Source: Pararhodobacter sp. (GTDB taxonomy: Bacteria; Pseudomonadota; Alphaproteobacteria; Rhodobacterales; Rhodobacteraceae). Taken from it: a stretch of DNA of 48,435 nucleotides. The stretch lies in the NCBI GenBank assembly GCA_020832545.1, contig JAFIEK010000032.1:1-48435 (forward strand), written 5' to 3'. Below are positions 1-8,962 of this stretch, in pieces. Position 1 is the first letter of the stretch, and every line of letters starts with the position of its first letter. The position numbers and the translations under genes are program-made. Under the pieces are notes generated by a model that was not told the origin of the DNA, did not search any database, and worked only from the letters and a program-made list of their open reading frames with translations.

Positions 1-263
1 GCCGCCGGTGAAGCGCTATCTAGGACCTAACCAAAAACACCGCAAGAGGAAAACGCACCGGAGCCGCGAATTTCATGAAGAACCTTCGGGGTGTCCATGT
101 AATGCCCTGATATCAAACAAACTATTTTCTTGCACGGCGCGCGATAGCGGTTCTCACAATCAATTCTACCACTTGTGGCACACTCTTTGGACGCCACAAA
201 ATACAGGTTCCGGCCCTGATCTGACCCACAACCAGCCAGGCGAGGACAGGAATCGGGGCCGAA
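1..263. other. Left-edge region without a recognised gene
   Basis: I see no convincing gene here. Open frames on both strands have no family resemblance and no good ribosome site. The stretch is richer in A+T than its surroundings, mainly around 100-200. It contains an inverted repeat, TTGTGGC at 173-179 and GCCACAA at 193-199, separated by 13 bases. It lies downstream of mdh, which is transcribed leftward. In related bacteria sucC usually follows mdh on the same strand, so the area could hold the promoter of a gene outside the window, but that is inference. Confidence 0.4.
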
Positions 264-293
264 AATGCAAACAGCGACCCCGAGGGGCCGCTG
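264..293 (-). terminator. Probable terminator of mdh
   Basis: On the minus strand a GC-rich hairpin (CAGCG/CGCTG arms with a CCCC/GGGG inner stem, one mismatch, 272-293) is followed by TTTGCATTTT. It sits about 27 bases after the mdh stop codon in the direction of transcription. The T-tract is interrupted, so strength is uncertain. Confidence 0.5.
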
Positions 294-319
294 CTTGAGT
301 CGCTTCAGAGCGGTTCCGC

Positions 320-1285
<966 letters not shown>

Positions 1286-1412
1286 TTACTCCGGTCAGGT
1301 TGCGTTTCGCATTCTGCCTAAGGCTTCACAAAGTGTCGCGCAAGGGTCGCTGCGGTGCCGCGCGGTCCGGCGGGCGCTGTTACCGCTGTCATTGTTGTCA
1401 TGGCTGGCTCTC

Positions 1413-1425
1413 TCTGCAATGCAGA
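1413..1425. promoter_or_regulatory. Palindrome in the mdh/mcl2 divergent control region
   Basis: TCTGCA-A-TGCAGA is a perfect palindrome with six-base arms around one central base. It lies 130 bases from the mdh start and 68 bases before the mcl2 start, where an operator for either divergent gene would be expected. I cannot name a regulator, and an isolated 13-mer could occur by chance. Confidence 0.25.
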
Positions 1426-1493
1426 AAAATGAGCTTGCGGTTAATGTCGGAAAATGGTGGTTTGCGCGCAACAATGTTTCACGGGAGAGAATC

Positions 1494-2366
1494 ATGGACA
1501 GCCGCCCCTTCCGCTCTGCGCTCTATATACCCGGCTCGCGTGAGCGGGCGATGGAGAAGGCGCGCGGGCTTGCCGCTGACGCAATCATCTTTGATCTGGA
1601 AGATGCTGTGGCCGTGGATGAAAAGGCGGCAGCGCGCACACTGCTTGCGGAAACGCTGGCCAGTGCAGATTTTGGGCCGCGCGCAAAGCTGGTGCGGATC
1701 AACGGGTTCGATACTGAATGGGGCGCGGCGGATCTTGAGGTGATCGCCACGGCCACGCCAGAGGCGATCTTGCTGCCCAAGGTCAATTCCGCAGCTGATA
1801 TCGAGGCGCTCGCCAACCAGCTGGATGCCCGGCCCGAGACGGCTGAAACCCGGATCTGGGCGATGATGGAAACCCCGCAGGGCGTGTTCAATGCAGCCTC
1901 CATCGCCGCTGCACCGCGTATGGCGGGGTTCGTCATGGGCACCAACGATCTGGCCAAAGAGCTGGGCTGCCGATTCCGCGCGGATCGCCTGCCGATGCAG
2001 TTTGCGCTGCAAGCCTGCCTGATGGCGGCGCGCGCTGAAGGGCTGGTGGCGGTGGATGGGGTCTATAATGCGTTCAAGGATGAAGAGGGGCTGCGCGCGG
2101 AGTGCGCACAGGGCCGCGATCTGGGCTTTGACGGCAAAACCCTGATCCACCCCGCGCAGCTGGACATCGCAAACGCGGTCTTTGCCCCCGATGACGCCGC
2201 GATCGACCTTGCGCGCCGTCAGATCGCTGCCTTTGACGAAGCCACCGCAAAGGGGCAGGGCGTGGCCGTGGTGGATGGCAAGATTGTCGAAAACCTGCAT
2301 ATAGTGACGGCCCGGCAGGTGCTGGCACGTGCCGAGGCAATCGCGCAATTGCAAAAGGCAATGTAA
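1494..2366 (+). CDS. mcl2: (3S)-malyl-CoA thioesterase (CitE/Mcl family)
   Basis: Member of the citrate-lyase-beta/malyl-CoA-lyase family, 290 residues. In Rhodobacter the paralogue Mcl2 hydrolyses (3S)-malyl-CoA to malate and CoA, the last step of the ethylmalonyl-CoA pathway for acetate assimilation. Key features are DLEDAV (34-39), Arg68, the Mg-binding Glu126 in METPQG, and GTNDLAKEL (149-157). The length fits Mcl2 rather than the roughly 318-residue lyase Mcl1. The ATG at 1494 follows GGGAGAG; the frame is open far upstream but crosses the mdh control region, so a longer start is unlikely. It opens an operon with the two following genes and mch. A true lyase role is the main alternative. 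Confidence 0.9.
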   Translation: MDSRPFRSALYIPGSRERAMEKARGLAADAIIFDLEDAVAVDEKAAARTLLAETLASADFGPRAKLVRINGFDTEWGAADLEVIATATPEAILLPKVNSAADIEALANQLDARPETAETRIWAMMETPQGVFNAASIAAAPRMAGFVMGTNDLAKELGCRFRADRLPMQFALQACLMAARAEGLVAVDGVYNAFKDEEGLRAECAQGRDLGFDGKTLIHPAQLDIANAVFAPDDAAIDLARRQIAAFDEATAKGQGVAVVDGKIVENLHIVTARQVLARAEAIAQLQKAM

Positions 2367-2368
2367 CA

Positions 2369-2920
2369 ATGGGCTATCTGGTTCTGATCCTTGGCGTCGC
2401 CCTCTGGGCTGGCGCGCATCTGTTCAAGCGCCTTGCGCCCCAGCGCCGCGCGGCCATGGGCGAAAGTGGCAAGGGGTTGGTGGCGCTGGCGCTTCTGGTT
2501 TCCATTGTGCTGATGGTGCTGGGATATCGCTGGGCAGATTATACTGCTGTCTGGTATCCGCCGGCGTTCATGACCCATCTCAACAATCTGCTGATGCTGC
2601 TGGCCGTCTATCTGTTCGCAGCTTCAATCCTGAAACCCCGCCTCACCCGCGTGATCCGCCATCCGCAACTGACGGCGGTGAAAACCTGGGCGCTGGCGCA
2701 TCTATTGGTCAACGGCACACTGGCGGGAATCATCCTGTTCGGCGGGCTGCTGGCCTGGGCGGTGGTGTCGGTGATCCTGATCAACCGTTCGCAGCGCGAC
2801 TGGCAGCGCCCGGCACCTGCGACCACCGCAACCGAAGTCATGACTGTGGGTGCCGCGCTGGTCGGCACTGTGGTTATCGGCATGATCCACAACTGGCTGG
2901 GCGTCTGGCCCTATGGGTGA
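2369..2920 (+). CDS. NnrU-family integral membrane protein
   Basis: 183-residue polytopic membrane protein with about five or six hydrophobic segments, beginning at residue 1 and ending near 180. The pattern, including HLFKRL near the N-terminus and the MIHNWLGVWPYG end, matches the NnrU family (PF07298). NnrU was first noted beside denitrification genes, but its biochemistry is unknown. The start lies two bases after the mcl2 stop and the next gene begins three bases after its own stop, so it is co-transcribed inside the ethylmalonyl-CoA pathway operon. No denitrification genes are nearby, so the name should not be read as a nitrogen function here. Confidence 0.85.
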   Translation: MGYLVLILGVALWAGAHLFKRLAPQRRAAMGESGKGLVALALLVSIVLMVLGYRWADYTAVWYPPAFMTHLNNLLMLLAVYLFAASILKPRLTRVIRHPQLTAVKTWALAHLLVNGTLAGIILFGGLLAWAVVSVILINRSQRDWQRPAPATTATEVMTVGAALVGTVVIGMIHNWLGVWPYG

Positions 2921-2923
2921 CAC

Positions 2924-3127
2924 ATGAAAGTTTACCGACTGCTGACAGAAGATGACACGTCAGAGTTTTGTCACAAGGTCACGCTGGCCTTGAACAAGGG
3001 CTGGGCGCTGCACGGCTCCCCCTCGATGGCGTTTGATGCGGCGCGCGGCGTGATGCGGTGTGCGCAGGCCGTGACCAAGGAGGTGCCGGGCGACTACCAC
3101 GCCGGCATCAAGCTGGGCGAACAGTAA
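2924..3127 (+). CDS. DUF1737 family small protein
   Basis: 67-residue soluble protein starting MKVYRLLTEDDTSEFCHKVT. It has the DUF1737 pattern: a short basic/aliphatic beta strand, a helix with K-LN-GW-LHGSPS, and a C-terminal QAVTKEV strand. Function is unknown. It sits between the NnrU-family gene (three-base gap) and mesaconyl-CoA hydratase (21-base gap). A small cytosolic protein held inside this pathway operon could be an accessory or stability factor for a pathway enzyme, but nothing in the sequence proves it. Confidence 0.85.
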   Translation: MKVYRLLTEDDTSEFCHKVTLALNKGWALHGSPSMAFDAARGVMRCAQAVTKEVPGDYHAGIKLGEQ

Positions 3128-3148
3128 CGGCAAGGCCGGGCGGAGAGC

Positions 3149-4177
3149 ATGATGAAGACCAACAGCGGCAATTTCTTTGAGGATTACAGCATCGGGCAGG
3201 TAATCCGCCACGCAGTTCCGCGCACCCTGACCGGGGCCGAGCGCGCGCTTTATCATTCGCTCTATCCGGCGCGCGGCGCGCTTTATTCCTCAGATGAGTT
3301 TGCGCGGGGCTGCGGGCTGCGGCAAAGCCCGCTGGATGATCTGATTGTGTTTCATACCGTCTTTGGCAAGAGCGTGCCCGATATCAGCCTGAATGCGGTG
3401 GCCAATCTGGGCTATGCGCAGGGGCGGTGGCTGAGGCCGGTCTGGCCAGGCGACACGCTGACATCTGAGTCCGAGGTGATCGGGCTGAAAGAGAACTCGA
3501 ACGGCAAATCCGGCGTTGTCTGGGTGCGCACCACCGGGCGCAACCAACATGGTGAGCCGGTGCTGGAATACGTCCGCTGGGTGATGGTGCGCAAGAACCG
3601 CGACACCCCCACGCCAGCACCCGTTGTCCCCGCACTTGACCCAGTGGTCGCACCTGCTGATCTCGTGGTGCCGCCGGGCCTGTCCTTTGCCAACCACGAT
3701 TTTGCGCTGTCGGGCGAGCCCTATCGGATGAATGATTATCAGGTGGGCGAGGTGATCGACCATGTAGATGGCGTCACCATTGAGGAGGCCGAGCATATGC
3801 TGGCCACCCGTCTGTGGCAAAACACCGCCAAGGTTCATTTCGACGCTACCTTCCGGCCTGACGGCAAGCGGCTGATCTATGGCGGGCATGTGATATCAAT
3901 GGCCCGCGCGCTCAGCTTCAACGGGCTGGCCAATGCGCAGATGATCGTCGCACTCAATGGCGGAGCGCATGCCAACCCGTGCTTTGCAGGTGATACGGTG
4001 CGGGCGTGGTCCGAAGTGCTGGACAAGGCTGACACCGCCGCTCCCGGTGTCGGGGCGATCCGGTTGCGGCTGGTGGCCACCAAGGGAAAGGCCGGGGCCC
4101 TGAAGGACGACAGCGGCAAATACCTGCCAGAGGTTCTGCTGGACCTGGACTACTGGGCACTGTTGCCAAACAGCTGA
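3149..4177 (+). CDS. mch: Mesaconyl-CoA hydratase (beta-methylmalyl-CoA dehydratase)
   Basis: 342-residue double hot-dog hydratase of the MaoC-like superfamily. It interconverts mesaconyl-CoA and erythro-beta-methylmalyl-CoA in the ethylmalonyl-CoA pathway. The N-terminal half (about 20-150) and C-terminal half (about 190-342) each form a hot-dog unit joined by a proline-rich linker (TPTPAPVVPALDPVVAP). The C-terminal half has VHFDATF and GGHVISMARA, the hydratase His-Asp region. Length matches the Rhodobacter enzyme, and clustering with mcl2 and mdh supports the role. Two ATGs stand in tandem (3149, 3152), and GGAGAG just upstream of 3149 fits either. Other MaoC-like hydratases are the alternative. 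Confidence 0.92.
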   Translation: MMKTNSGNFFEDYSIGQVIRHAVPRTLTGAERALYHSLYPARGALYSSDEFARGCGLRQSPLDDLIVFHTVFGKSVPDISLNAVANLGYAQGRWLRPVWPGDTLTSESEVIGLKENSNGKSGVVWVRTTGRNQHGEPVLEYVRWVMVRKNRDTPTPAPVVPALDPVVAPADLVVPPGLSFANHDFALSGEPYRMNDYQVGEVIDHVDGVTIEEAEHMLATRLWQNTAKVHFDATFRPDGKRLIYGGHVISMARALSFNGLANAQMIVALNGGAHANPCFAGDTVRAWSEVLDKADTAAPGVGAIRLRLVATKGKAGALKDDSGKYLPEVLLDLDYWALLPNS

Positions 4178-4352
4178 AATACCCGACAGTTCCAGCTTCA
4201 TATGGCGTTTTTGTAACATATTCCGCGGATTCTGCTGGCCGCCATCACAAGCCGCTATCCGCTCGAATCGCACGGGTGTAACGCTCGCAGTTATAGCGAG
4301 GCTCCTCCGGGTTTTACGGTTCGGCCGCCGCTTGTTCACATGGAGCATGACT

Positions 4353-4991
4353 ATGGCTAGATCGACCCTTCTCGCTTCCAGCGTGGCGGCACTGGCGCTG
4401 CTGGCGGCACTTCCTGCAACAGCGCAGGACTTCACCTTCTCCTGGGGTGGCACCATCACCTCGAACTACATTTCGCGCGGCGAGACTCAGACCGGCAATC
4501 GCCCGGCTTTCCAGCCTTGGGTCGAGGTTGAAGCGAACGGCTTTTACGGCGGGCTCTGGGCCTCGAACGTGCGCTTTGGCGGCGGCGATCCGGACCGTGT
4601 CGAACTGGATATCTATGCCGGTTATCGCTGGTCGATCGAGAATACGAGCTTTGACATCGGCTATGCACGCTACCTCTATGACCGCAGCGGCGACGCCGGT
4701 GGAGAGTTTTACGCCCTGGTCGAGCATGATGCCGGAGCGCTGACAATCTTCAGCGGCGCATACTTTGGCCATTCGGGCAGCCTGACACTGAATGACGCGC
4801 ATGCCGGCGTCAGCCTGTCCCTGATGGACAACCTGAGCGCCTCCACCAGTTTTGGTCGCTCGGGTGGCAGCAACTATGGCGATGTCGGCCTGACCTATGC
4901 GATCAACGACAACTACGATGTTGATGCGCGGGTTTACCGTTCAAACGTCTTGGGCACCCGGGCCGTGGTTTCGTTAAGCTTTGCCTTCTGA
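4353..4991 (+). CDS. TorF-family putative outer-membrane porin
   Basis: 212-residue secreted protein with a signal peptide (positive MAR, hydrophobic core to residue 18, probable cut after ATAQ). The mature part alternates aromatic and polar residues as expected for an outer-membrane beta barrel and ends in Phe (SLSFAF), the C-terminal signature of such proteins. The opening FSWGGTITSNYISRGETQT fits the TorF/Gcw_chp family (TIGR02001). Substrate is unknown. I chose the ATG at 4353 because GGAG lies seven bases upstream; the ATG at 4347 would be too close. It is flanked by its own terminator and stands alone between mch and sdh. Confidence 0.8.
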   Translation: MARSTLLASSVAALALLAALPATAQDFTFSWGGTITSNYISRGETQTGNRPAFQPWVEVEANGFYGGLWASNVRFGGGDPDRVELDIYAGYRWSIENTSFDIGYARYLYDRSGDAGGEFYALVEHDAGALTIFSGAYFGHSGSLTLNDAHAGVSLSLMDNLSASTSFGRSGGSNYGDVGLTYAINDNYDVDARVYRSNVLGTRAVVSLSFAF

Positions 4992-5013
4992 GATCTGCCG
5001 CTTCTACGGCTGA

Positions 5014-5046
5014 ACGGGCGGGCGCACTATGCCCGCCCGTTTGCAT
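5014..5046 (+). terminator. Terminator after the TorF-like gene
   Basis: Perfect 10-bp stem ACGGGCGGGC/GCCCGCCCGT (5014-5023 with 5031-5040), a seven-base loop, then TTGCATT. It lies 22 bases after the porin stop codon. The T-tract is short. Confidence 0.75.
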
Positions 5047-5084
5047 TGCAGAGCCGGGTTCTGGCAGACTGGGCTGATACCGCA

Positions 5085-5123
5085 ATCATGTGATCACACC
5101 TTTATTTTTTGTGATCACATGAT
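5085..5123. promoter_or_regulatory. Tandem palindromic operator before sdhC
   Basis: Two copies of the self-palindromic decamer TGTGATCACA start at 5089 and 5110, exactly 21 bp (two helical turns) apart. Each is extended so that 5085-5098 and 5110-5123 form a perfect 14-bp inverted repeat around an AT-rich centre (CCTTTATTTTT). This suits cooperative binding of dimers on one face of DNA, about 140 bp ahead of the sdhC start. The half-site resembles the TGTGA of the CRP/FNR family, but the usual six-base spacer is missing, so I cannot name the protein. The sequence could also fold as a hairpin and is followed by GCAGTTTTTT, so a terminator is the alternative. Confidence 0.6.
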
Positions 5124-5262
5124 GCAGTTTTTTCCTCGCCGCACCCGCCTTGCATGGCTTTTGAACGAACTGAGCGCGTGACTTGGCCGAAAAAATCGCT
5201 ATTCAATCCCCTCAAAGCCATCCGGCCACGCGCCGGGACCGCCAAAGAGAGAGGGAATGTTC

Positions 5263-5646
5263 ATGGCTGATGTGAACCGGGGCAACCGGCCGCTATCCCC
5301 CCACATGACAGTTTACCGGCTTCCACTGACCGCCAAACTGTCAATCCTGCACCGCATCACCGGGGTTGGCATGGTTCTTGCGGCCATACTCATCGTCTGG
5401 TGGTTCGTCGCTGCCGTCTATTCACCTGAGTATTTCGCGACCGCCGACTGGCTGCTGACCTCATGGTTGGGCACGCTGGTCATGACCGGCTCGCTCTGGG
5501 CGCTTTGGTATCACTTCTGCAACGGCATCCGGCACCTTGTCTGGGACGCGGGCCGCAGCTTTGACCTGGCGGTGACCGAGCGCAACAACTGGATCATCCT
5601 TGGCGCCTCGGTCGTCCTGACCGTGCTCACGCTGATCATCGCCTGA
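5263..5646 (+). CDS. sdhC: Succinate dehydrogenase cytochrome b556 subunit
   Basis: 127-residue membrane anchor of complex II, which passes electrons from succinate to ubiquinone and holds haem b with SdhD. It opens with the family signature RPLSPHMTVYR, followed by SILHRITGVGM, three transmembrane helices, and the motif H-NGIRHLVWD. The ATG at 5263 is preferred because GAGGG lies seven bases upstream; an in-frame ATG at 5257 is only one base from it. First gene of sdhCDAB; the next gene follows after 11 bases. Probably controlled by the palindromic pair upstream. Confidence 0.96.
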   Translation: MADVNRGNRPLSPHMTVYRLPLTAKLSILHRITGVGMVLAAILIVWWFVAAVYSPEYFATADWLLTSWLGTLVMTGSLWALWYHFCNGIRHLVWDAGRSFDLAVTERNNWIILGASVVLTVLTLIIA

Positions 5647-5657
5647 CGGAGGGGACA

Positions 5658-6038
5658 ATGGGTTACAAAACCGACTTCGCGCGCGTTCAGGGCCTGGGAA
5701 CTGCCGGCGACGGCGCGCATCACTGGTGGCTGCACCGGATCTCCGCTGTTGCTATGATCCCGCTGACGCTGCTGTTCATCTTCCCCTTCGCCCGCACGCT
5801 GGGCAACGGCTATGAGGCGATGATCGCCACCTATTCCAACTTTGGCCATGCGCTGGTTGCGGTGCTGTTCTTCCTCGTGGGCTTCTGGCACCTGGCCATG
5901 GGGCTTCAGGTCGTGATCGAGGATTACGTGCCGCACAAACCCACACGCGTTGTCCTTCTGCTGGGCAACACGCTTTTCAACGGGGCACTCGCCGTGGCCG
6001 GTATTCTGGCCGTCGCCACCATCCTGTTCCGCGCCTGA
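5658..6038 (+). CDS. sdhD: Succinate dehydrogenase hydrophobic membrane anchor
   Basis: 126-residue second membrane subunit of succinate:quinone oxidoreductase. Features: the [20 protein letters not shown] opening typical of alphaproteobacterial SdhD, a His near the membrane surface, and [16 protein letters not shown] in the middle helix, a region tied to haem and quinone binding. There are three hydrophobic segments. GGAGGGG stands immediately upstream of the ATG. It lies between sdhC and sdhA with gaps of 11 and 10 bases, so the operon is clear. Confidence 0.95.
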   Translation: MGYKTDFARVQGLGTAGDGAHHWWLHRISAVAMIPLTLLFIFPFARTLGNGYEAMIATYSNFGHALVAVLFFLVGFWHLAMGLQVVIEDYVPHKPTRVVLLLGNTLFNGALAVAGILAVATILFRA

Positions 6039-6048
6039 GGATAGCCAC

Positions 6049-7854
6049 ATGTCAGCTTACAAAATCGAAGAACATACCTATGATGTTGTCGTCGTGGGCG
6101 CGGGCGGCGCGGGTCTGCGCGCCACGCTCGGCATGGCCGAACAGGGGCTGAAAACCGCCTGTGTCACCAAAGTTTTTCCCACCCGCTCGCATACCGTGGC
6201 CGCGCAGGGCGGCATCGCCGCCTCGCTGTCAAACATGGGGCCGGACCATTGGCAGTGGCATATGTATGACACCGTCAAGGGCTCTGACTGGCTGGGCGAC
6301 ACCGACGCCATGGAGTATCTGGCGCGGGAGGCCCCCAAGGCGGTTTATGAGCTGGAGCATTACGGTGTCCCCTTCTCGCGCACCGAGGATGGCAAGATCT
6401 ATCAGCGCCCCTTTGGCGGCCACACGACCGAATTCGGTGAAGGCCCGCCCGTGCAGCGCACCTGCGCTGCGGCTGACCGCACCGGGCATGCCATGCTGCA
6501 CACGCTATATGGTCGCTCGCTCAAGGAACAAGCGCAGTTCTATATCGAATACTTCGCCACCGACCTTCTGATGGATGATGACGGGCGTTGCACCGGTATT
6601 TTGGCCTGGAAACTGGATGACGGCACGCTGCACCAGTTCAATGCCAAGATGGTGGTTCTGGCCACCGGCGGCTATGGCCGCGCCTTCTTCAGCGCCACCT
6701 CGGCGCATACCTGCACCGGCGACGGTAACGGGATGATCGCCCGTGCGGGTCTGCCGCTGCAAGACATGGAATTTGTGCAGTTCCACCCCACTGGTATCTA
6801 CGGCGCGGGCTGCCTGATTACCGAGGGCGCACGCGGCGAAGGCGGGTATCTTACCAATTCCGAGGGCGAGCGCTTCATGGAGCGCTACGCACCCACCTAC
6901 AAAGACCTCGCCTCGCGCGATGTTGTCTCGCGCTGCATGACACTGGAAATCCGCGAGGGGCGCGGGGTTGGCCCGAACAAGGACCATATCCACCTGCACC
7001 TCAACCACTTGCCGCCGGAAACCCTGCACCTGCGCCTGCCCGGCATTTCGGAATCGGCGCGCGTCTTTGCGGGTGTGGACGTCAACAAGGAGCCGATCCC
7101 GGTTCTGCCGACGGTGCACTACAACATGGGCGGCATCCCCACCAACTACTGGGGCGAGGTGCTGAACGCTGACAGTGAGAACCCCACGCGCGTGGCGCCC
7201 GGCCTGATGGCTGTGGGCGAGGCCGCCTGCGCCTCGGTGCACGGGGCGAACCGGCTGGGCTCCAACTCATTGATTGACCTTGTGGTGTTTGGCCGTGCTG
7301 CAGCAATCCGCGCGGGGCAGACGGTTGATCCAAATGCGCCGAACCCACCCACCTCCAAGGCTTCGGTCGAGGCTGCGCTGGCCCGGTTTGACCGCATCCG
7401 CCACGCCGATGGCACCATTCCAACGGCCGATCTGCGCCTTGAGATGCAACAGAACATGCAGGCCGATGCTGCCGTGTTCCGCACCGACAAGACGCTGGCC
7501 GAGGGCTGCCAGAAAATGGCTGACACCGCCGCCAAACTGAGTGACATCAAAGTCACCGACCGCTCGCTGATCTGGAACACCGACCTGATGGAAACGCTTG
7601 AGCTTGAGAACCTTATGCCCAATGCGCTTACCACCATTGTCTCGGCCGAGGCGCGCAAGGAATCGCGCGGGGCGCACGCCCAGGAAGATCACCCGAACCG
7701 CGATGACGTGAACTGGCGCAAGCACACCCTCGCTTGGGTTGAGGGCAACAAGGTCCGGCTGGATTACCGCCCGGTGGTGACTGAACCGCTGACCAAGCCC
7801 GCACAGGGCGGCATCGACCCGAAAAAGATCGCGCCCAAGGCCCGCGTGTATTGA
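6049..7854 (+). CDS. sdhA: Succinate dehydrogenase flavoprotein subunit
   Basis: 601-residue catalytic subunit of complex II, oxidising succinate to fumarate with covalently bound FAD. The Rossmann motif GAGGAGLRA occurs at residues 17-25. His48 in [10 protein letters not shown] is the FAD attachment site. [21 protein letters not shown] and the late [18 protein letters not shown] supply substrate-binding residues. Length is normal. The ATG at 6049 gives the family start MSAYKIEEH; the longer open frame running back into sdhD is not used. The next gene, sdhB, begins 11 bases after the stop. Confidence 0.98.
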   Translation: MSAYKIEEHTYDVVVVGAGGAGLRATLGMAEQGLKTACVTKVFPTRSHTVAAQGGIAASLSNMGPDHWQWHMYDTVKGSDWLGDTDAMEYLAREAPKAVYELEHYGVPFSRTEDGKIYQRPFGGHTTEFGEGPPVQRTCAAADRTGHAMLHTLYGRSLKEQAQFYIEYFATDLLMDDDGRCTGILAWKLDDGTLHQFNAKMVVLATGGYGRAFFSATSAHTCTGDGNGMIARAGLPLQDMEFVQFHPTGIYGAGCLITEGARGEGGYLTNSEGERFMERYAPTYKDLASRDVVSRCMTLEIREGRGVGPNKDHIHLHLNHLPPETLHLRLPGISESARVFAGVDVNKEPIPVLPTVHYNMGGIPTNYWGEVLNADSENPTRVAPGLMAVGEAACASVHGANRLGSNSLIDLVVFGRAAAIRAGQTVDPNAPNPPTSKASVEAALARFDRIRHADGTIPTADLRLEMQQNMQADAAVFRTDKTLAEGCQKMADTAAKLSDIKVTDRSLIWNTDLMETLELENLMPNALTTIVSAEARKESRGAHAQEDHPNRDDVNWRKHTLAWVEGNKVRLDYRPVVTEPLTKPAQGGIDPKKIAPKARVY

Positions 7855-7865
7855 GGAGCTGAAGA

Positions 7866-8645
7866 ATGGTTGAACTGGCACTCCCCAAGAATTCGCAGAT
7901 CCGCGTGGGCAAGACCTGGCCGAAACCGGCAGGCGCCACCAATCTGCGCACCTTCCGCATCTACCGCTGGAACCCCGATGACGCGCAGAACCCGCAGGTG
8001 GATACCTATTTCGTCGACATGGACAGCTGCGGGCCGATGGTGCTGGACGCGCTGATCAAGATCAAGAACGAGATCGACCCCACCCTGACATTCCGCCGCT
8101 CCTGCCGCGAGGGGATCTGTGGCTCCTGCGCGATGAATATCGACGGGCATAACACGTTGGCCTGCATCTTCGGCATGGATGAGGTGAAGGGTGATGTAAA
8201 AATCTACCCGCTTCCACACATGCCGGTCGTCAAGGATCTGGTGCCGGACCTGACCCATTTCTACGCGCAGCATGCCTCAATCATGCCGTGGCTTGAAACA
8301 ACCTCGAACACACCGGCCAAAGAATGGCGTCAGTCCATCGAAGACCGTGAAAAGCTCGATGGCCTTTATGAATGTGTCATGTGCGCCTGTTGCTCCACGT
8401 CCTGCCCCAGCTACTGGTGGAACGGCGACCGCTATCTCGGCCCGGCCGCCCTGCTGCACGCCTATCGCTGGATCATCGATTCGCGCGACGAGGCCACCGG
8501 TGAACGGCTGGATGCGCTGCATGATCCGTTCAAGCTGTATCGCTGCCATACCATCATGAACTGCACCAAGACCTGCCCCAAGGGCCTGAACCCGGCCAAA
8601 GCCATCGCCGAAATCAAGAAGAAGATGGTCGAGCGCGTTCTCTGA
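7866..8645 (+). CDS. sdhB: Succinate dehydrogenase iron-sulfur subunit
   Basis: 259-residue electron-transfer subunit of complex II. Three cysteine clusters are visible: [12 protein letters not shown] plus a later Cys for the [2Fe-2S] centre, [16 protein letters not shown] for the [4Fe-4S] centre, and [17 protein letters not shown] for the [3Fe-4S] and [4Fe-4S] centres. GAGGAGCTGAAGA precedes the ATG. It ends the sdhCDAB operon and is followed by a strong terminator. Confidence 0.98.
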   Translation: MVELALPKNSQIRVGKTWPKPAGATNLRTFRIYRWNPDDAQNPQVDTYFVDMDSCGPMVLDALIKIKNEIDPTLTFRRSCREGICGSCAMNIDGHNTLACIFGMDEVKGDVKIYPLPHMPVVKDLVPDLTHFYAQHASIMPWLETTSNTPAKEWRQSIEDREKLDGLYECVMCACCSTSCPSYWWNGDRYLGPAALLHAYRWIIDSRDEATGERLDALHDPFKLYRCHTIMNCTKTCPKGLNPAKAIAEIKKKMVERVL

Positions 8646-8667
8646 GCGCTGCTTGCAGAAAGAACCG

Positions 8668-8696
8668 GGCCCGAAGCCTTGCTTCGGGCCTTTTTT
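8668..8696 (+). terminator. Intrinsic terminator of the sdh operon
   Basis: Perfect 10-bp stem GGCCCGAAGC/GCTTCGGGCC, three-base loop, then six T. It starts 22 bases after the sdhB stop. A textbook factor-independent terminator. Confidence 0.95.
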
Positions 8697-8759
8697 CTTG
8701 GCGTGGGCGGTGACGGTTGATTGCGCAAACGATATGTTAGACGCCCTTTGGCGGCATTG

Positions 8760-8897
8760 ATGTATCAAGGTGAAGGGTGTTGGGTCTTAGCAACGGTACG
8801 GGACCCCCTTGCCTGCCTTGCCGACACCTTCCACCGCACATCAGGCCAAAAGATCACGCAGGTCGATGACCAGTTGATCCAACGCTGGAACGGGTAG
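8760..8897 (+). pseudogene. Possible IS66-type transposase C-terminal relic
   Basis: A 45-codon open frame whose middle reads DPLACLADTFHRTSGQKITQ, followed by VDDQLIQRW and a stop. This resembles the C-terminal element of IS66-family transposases, which typically runs DP-AYL-D-L-R-----I--IDELLPW. Only this tail remains; I find no upstream transposase domain and no terminal inverted repeats. It lies alone between the sdh terminator and the flagellar island, a plausible scar of an old insertion. The match is short and rests on recalled family patterns, so it may be chance. The other 8697-8962 sequence shows nothing I recognise. Confidence 0.35.
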
Positions 8898-8962
8898 CGG
8901 TTACCCTGGACTGAGACCTGATTCCCATTGCGCTGCGGGCGGCTCTCGCCGGGCAGGTGCCA

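Noticed and set aside
4284-4300. CTCGC-AGTTATA-GCGAG stem between mch and the porin gene
   Set aside because: A five-base stem with a seven-base loop and no T-run is expected by chance in GC-rich DNA.
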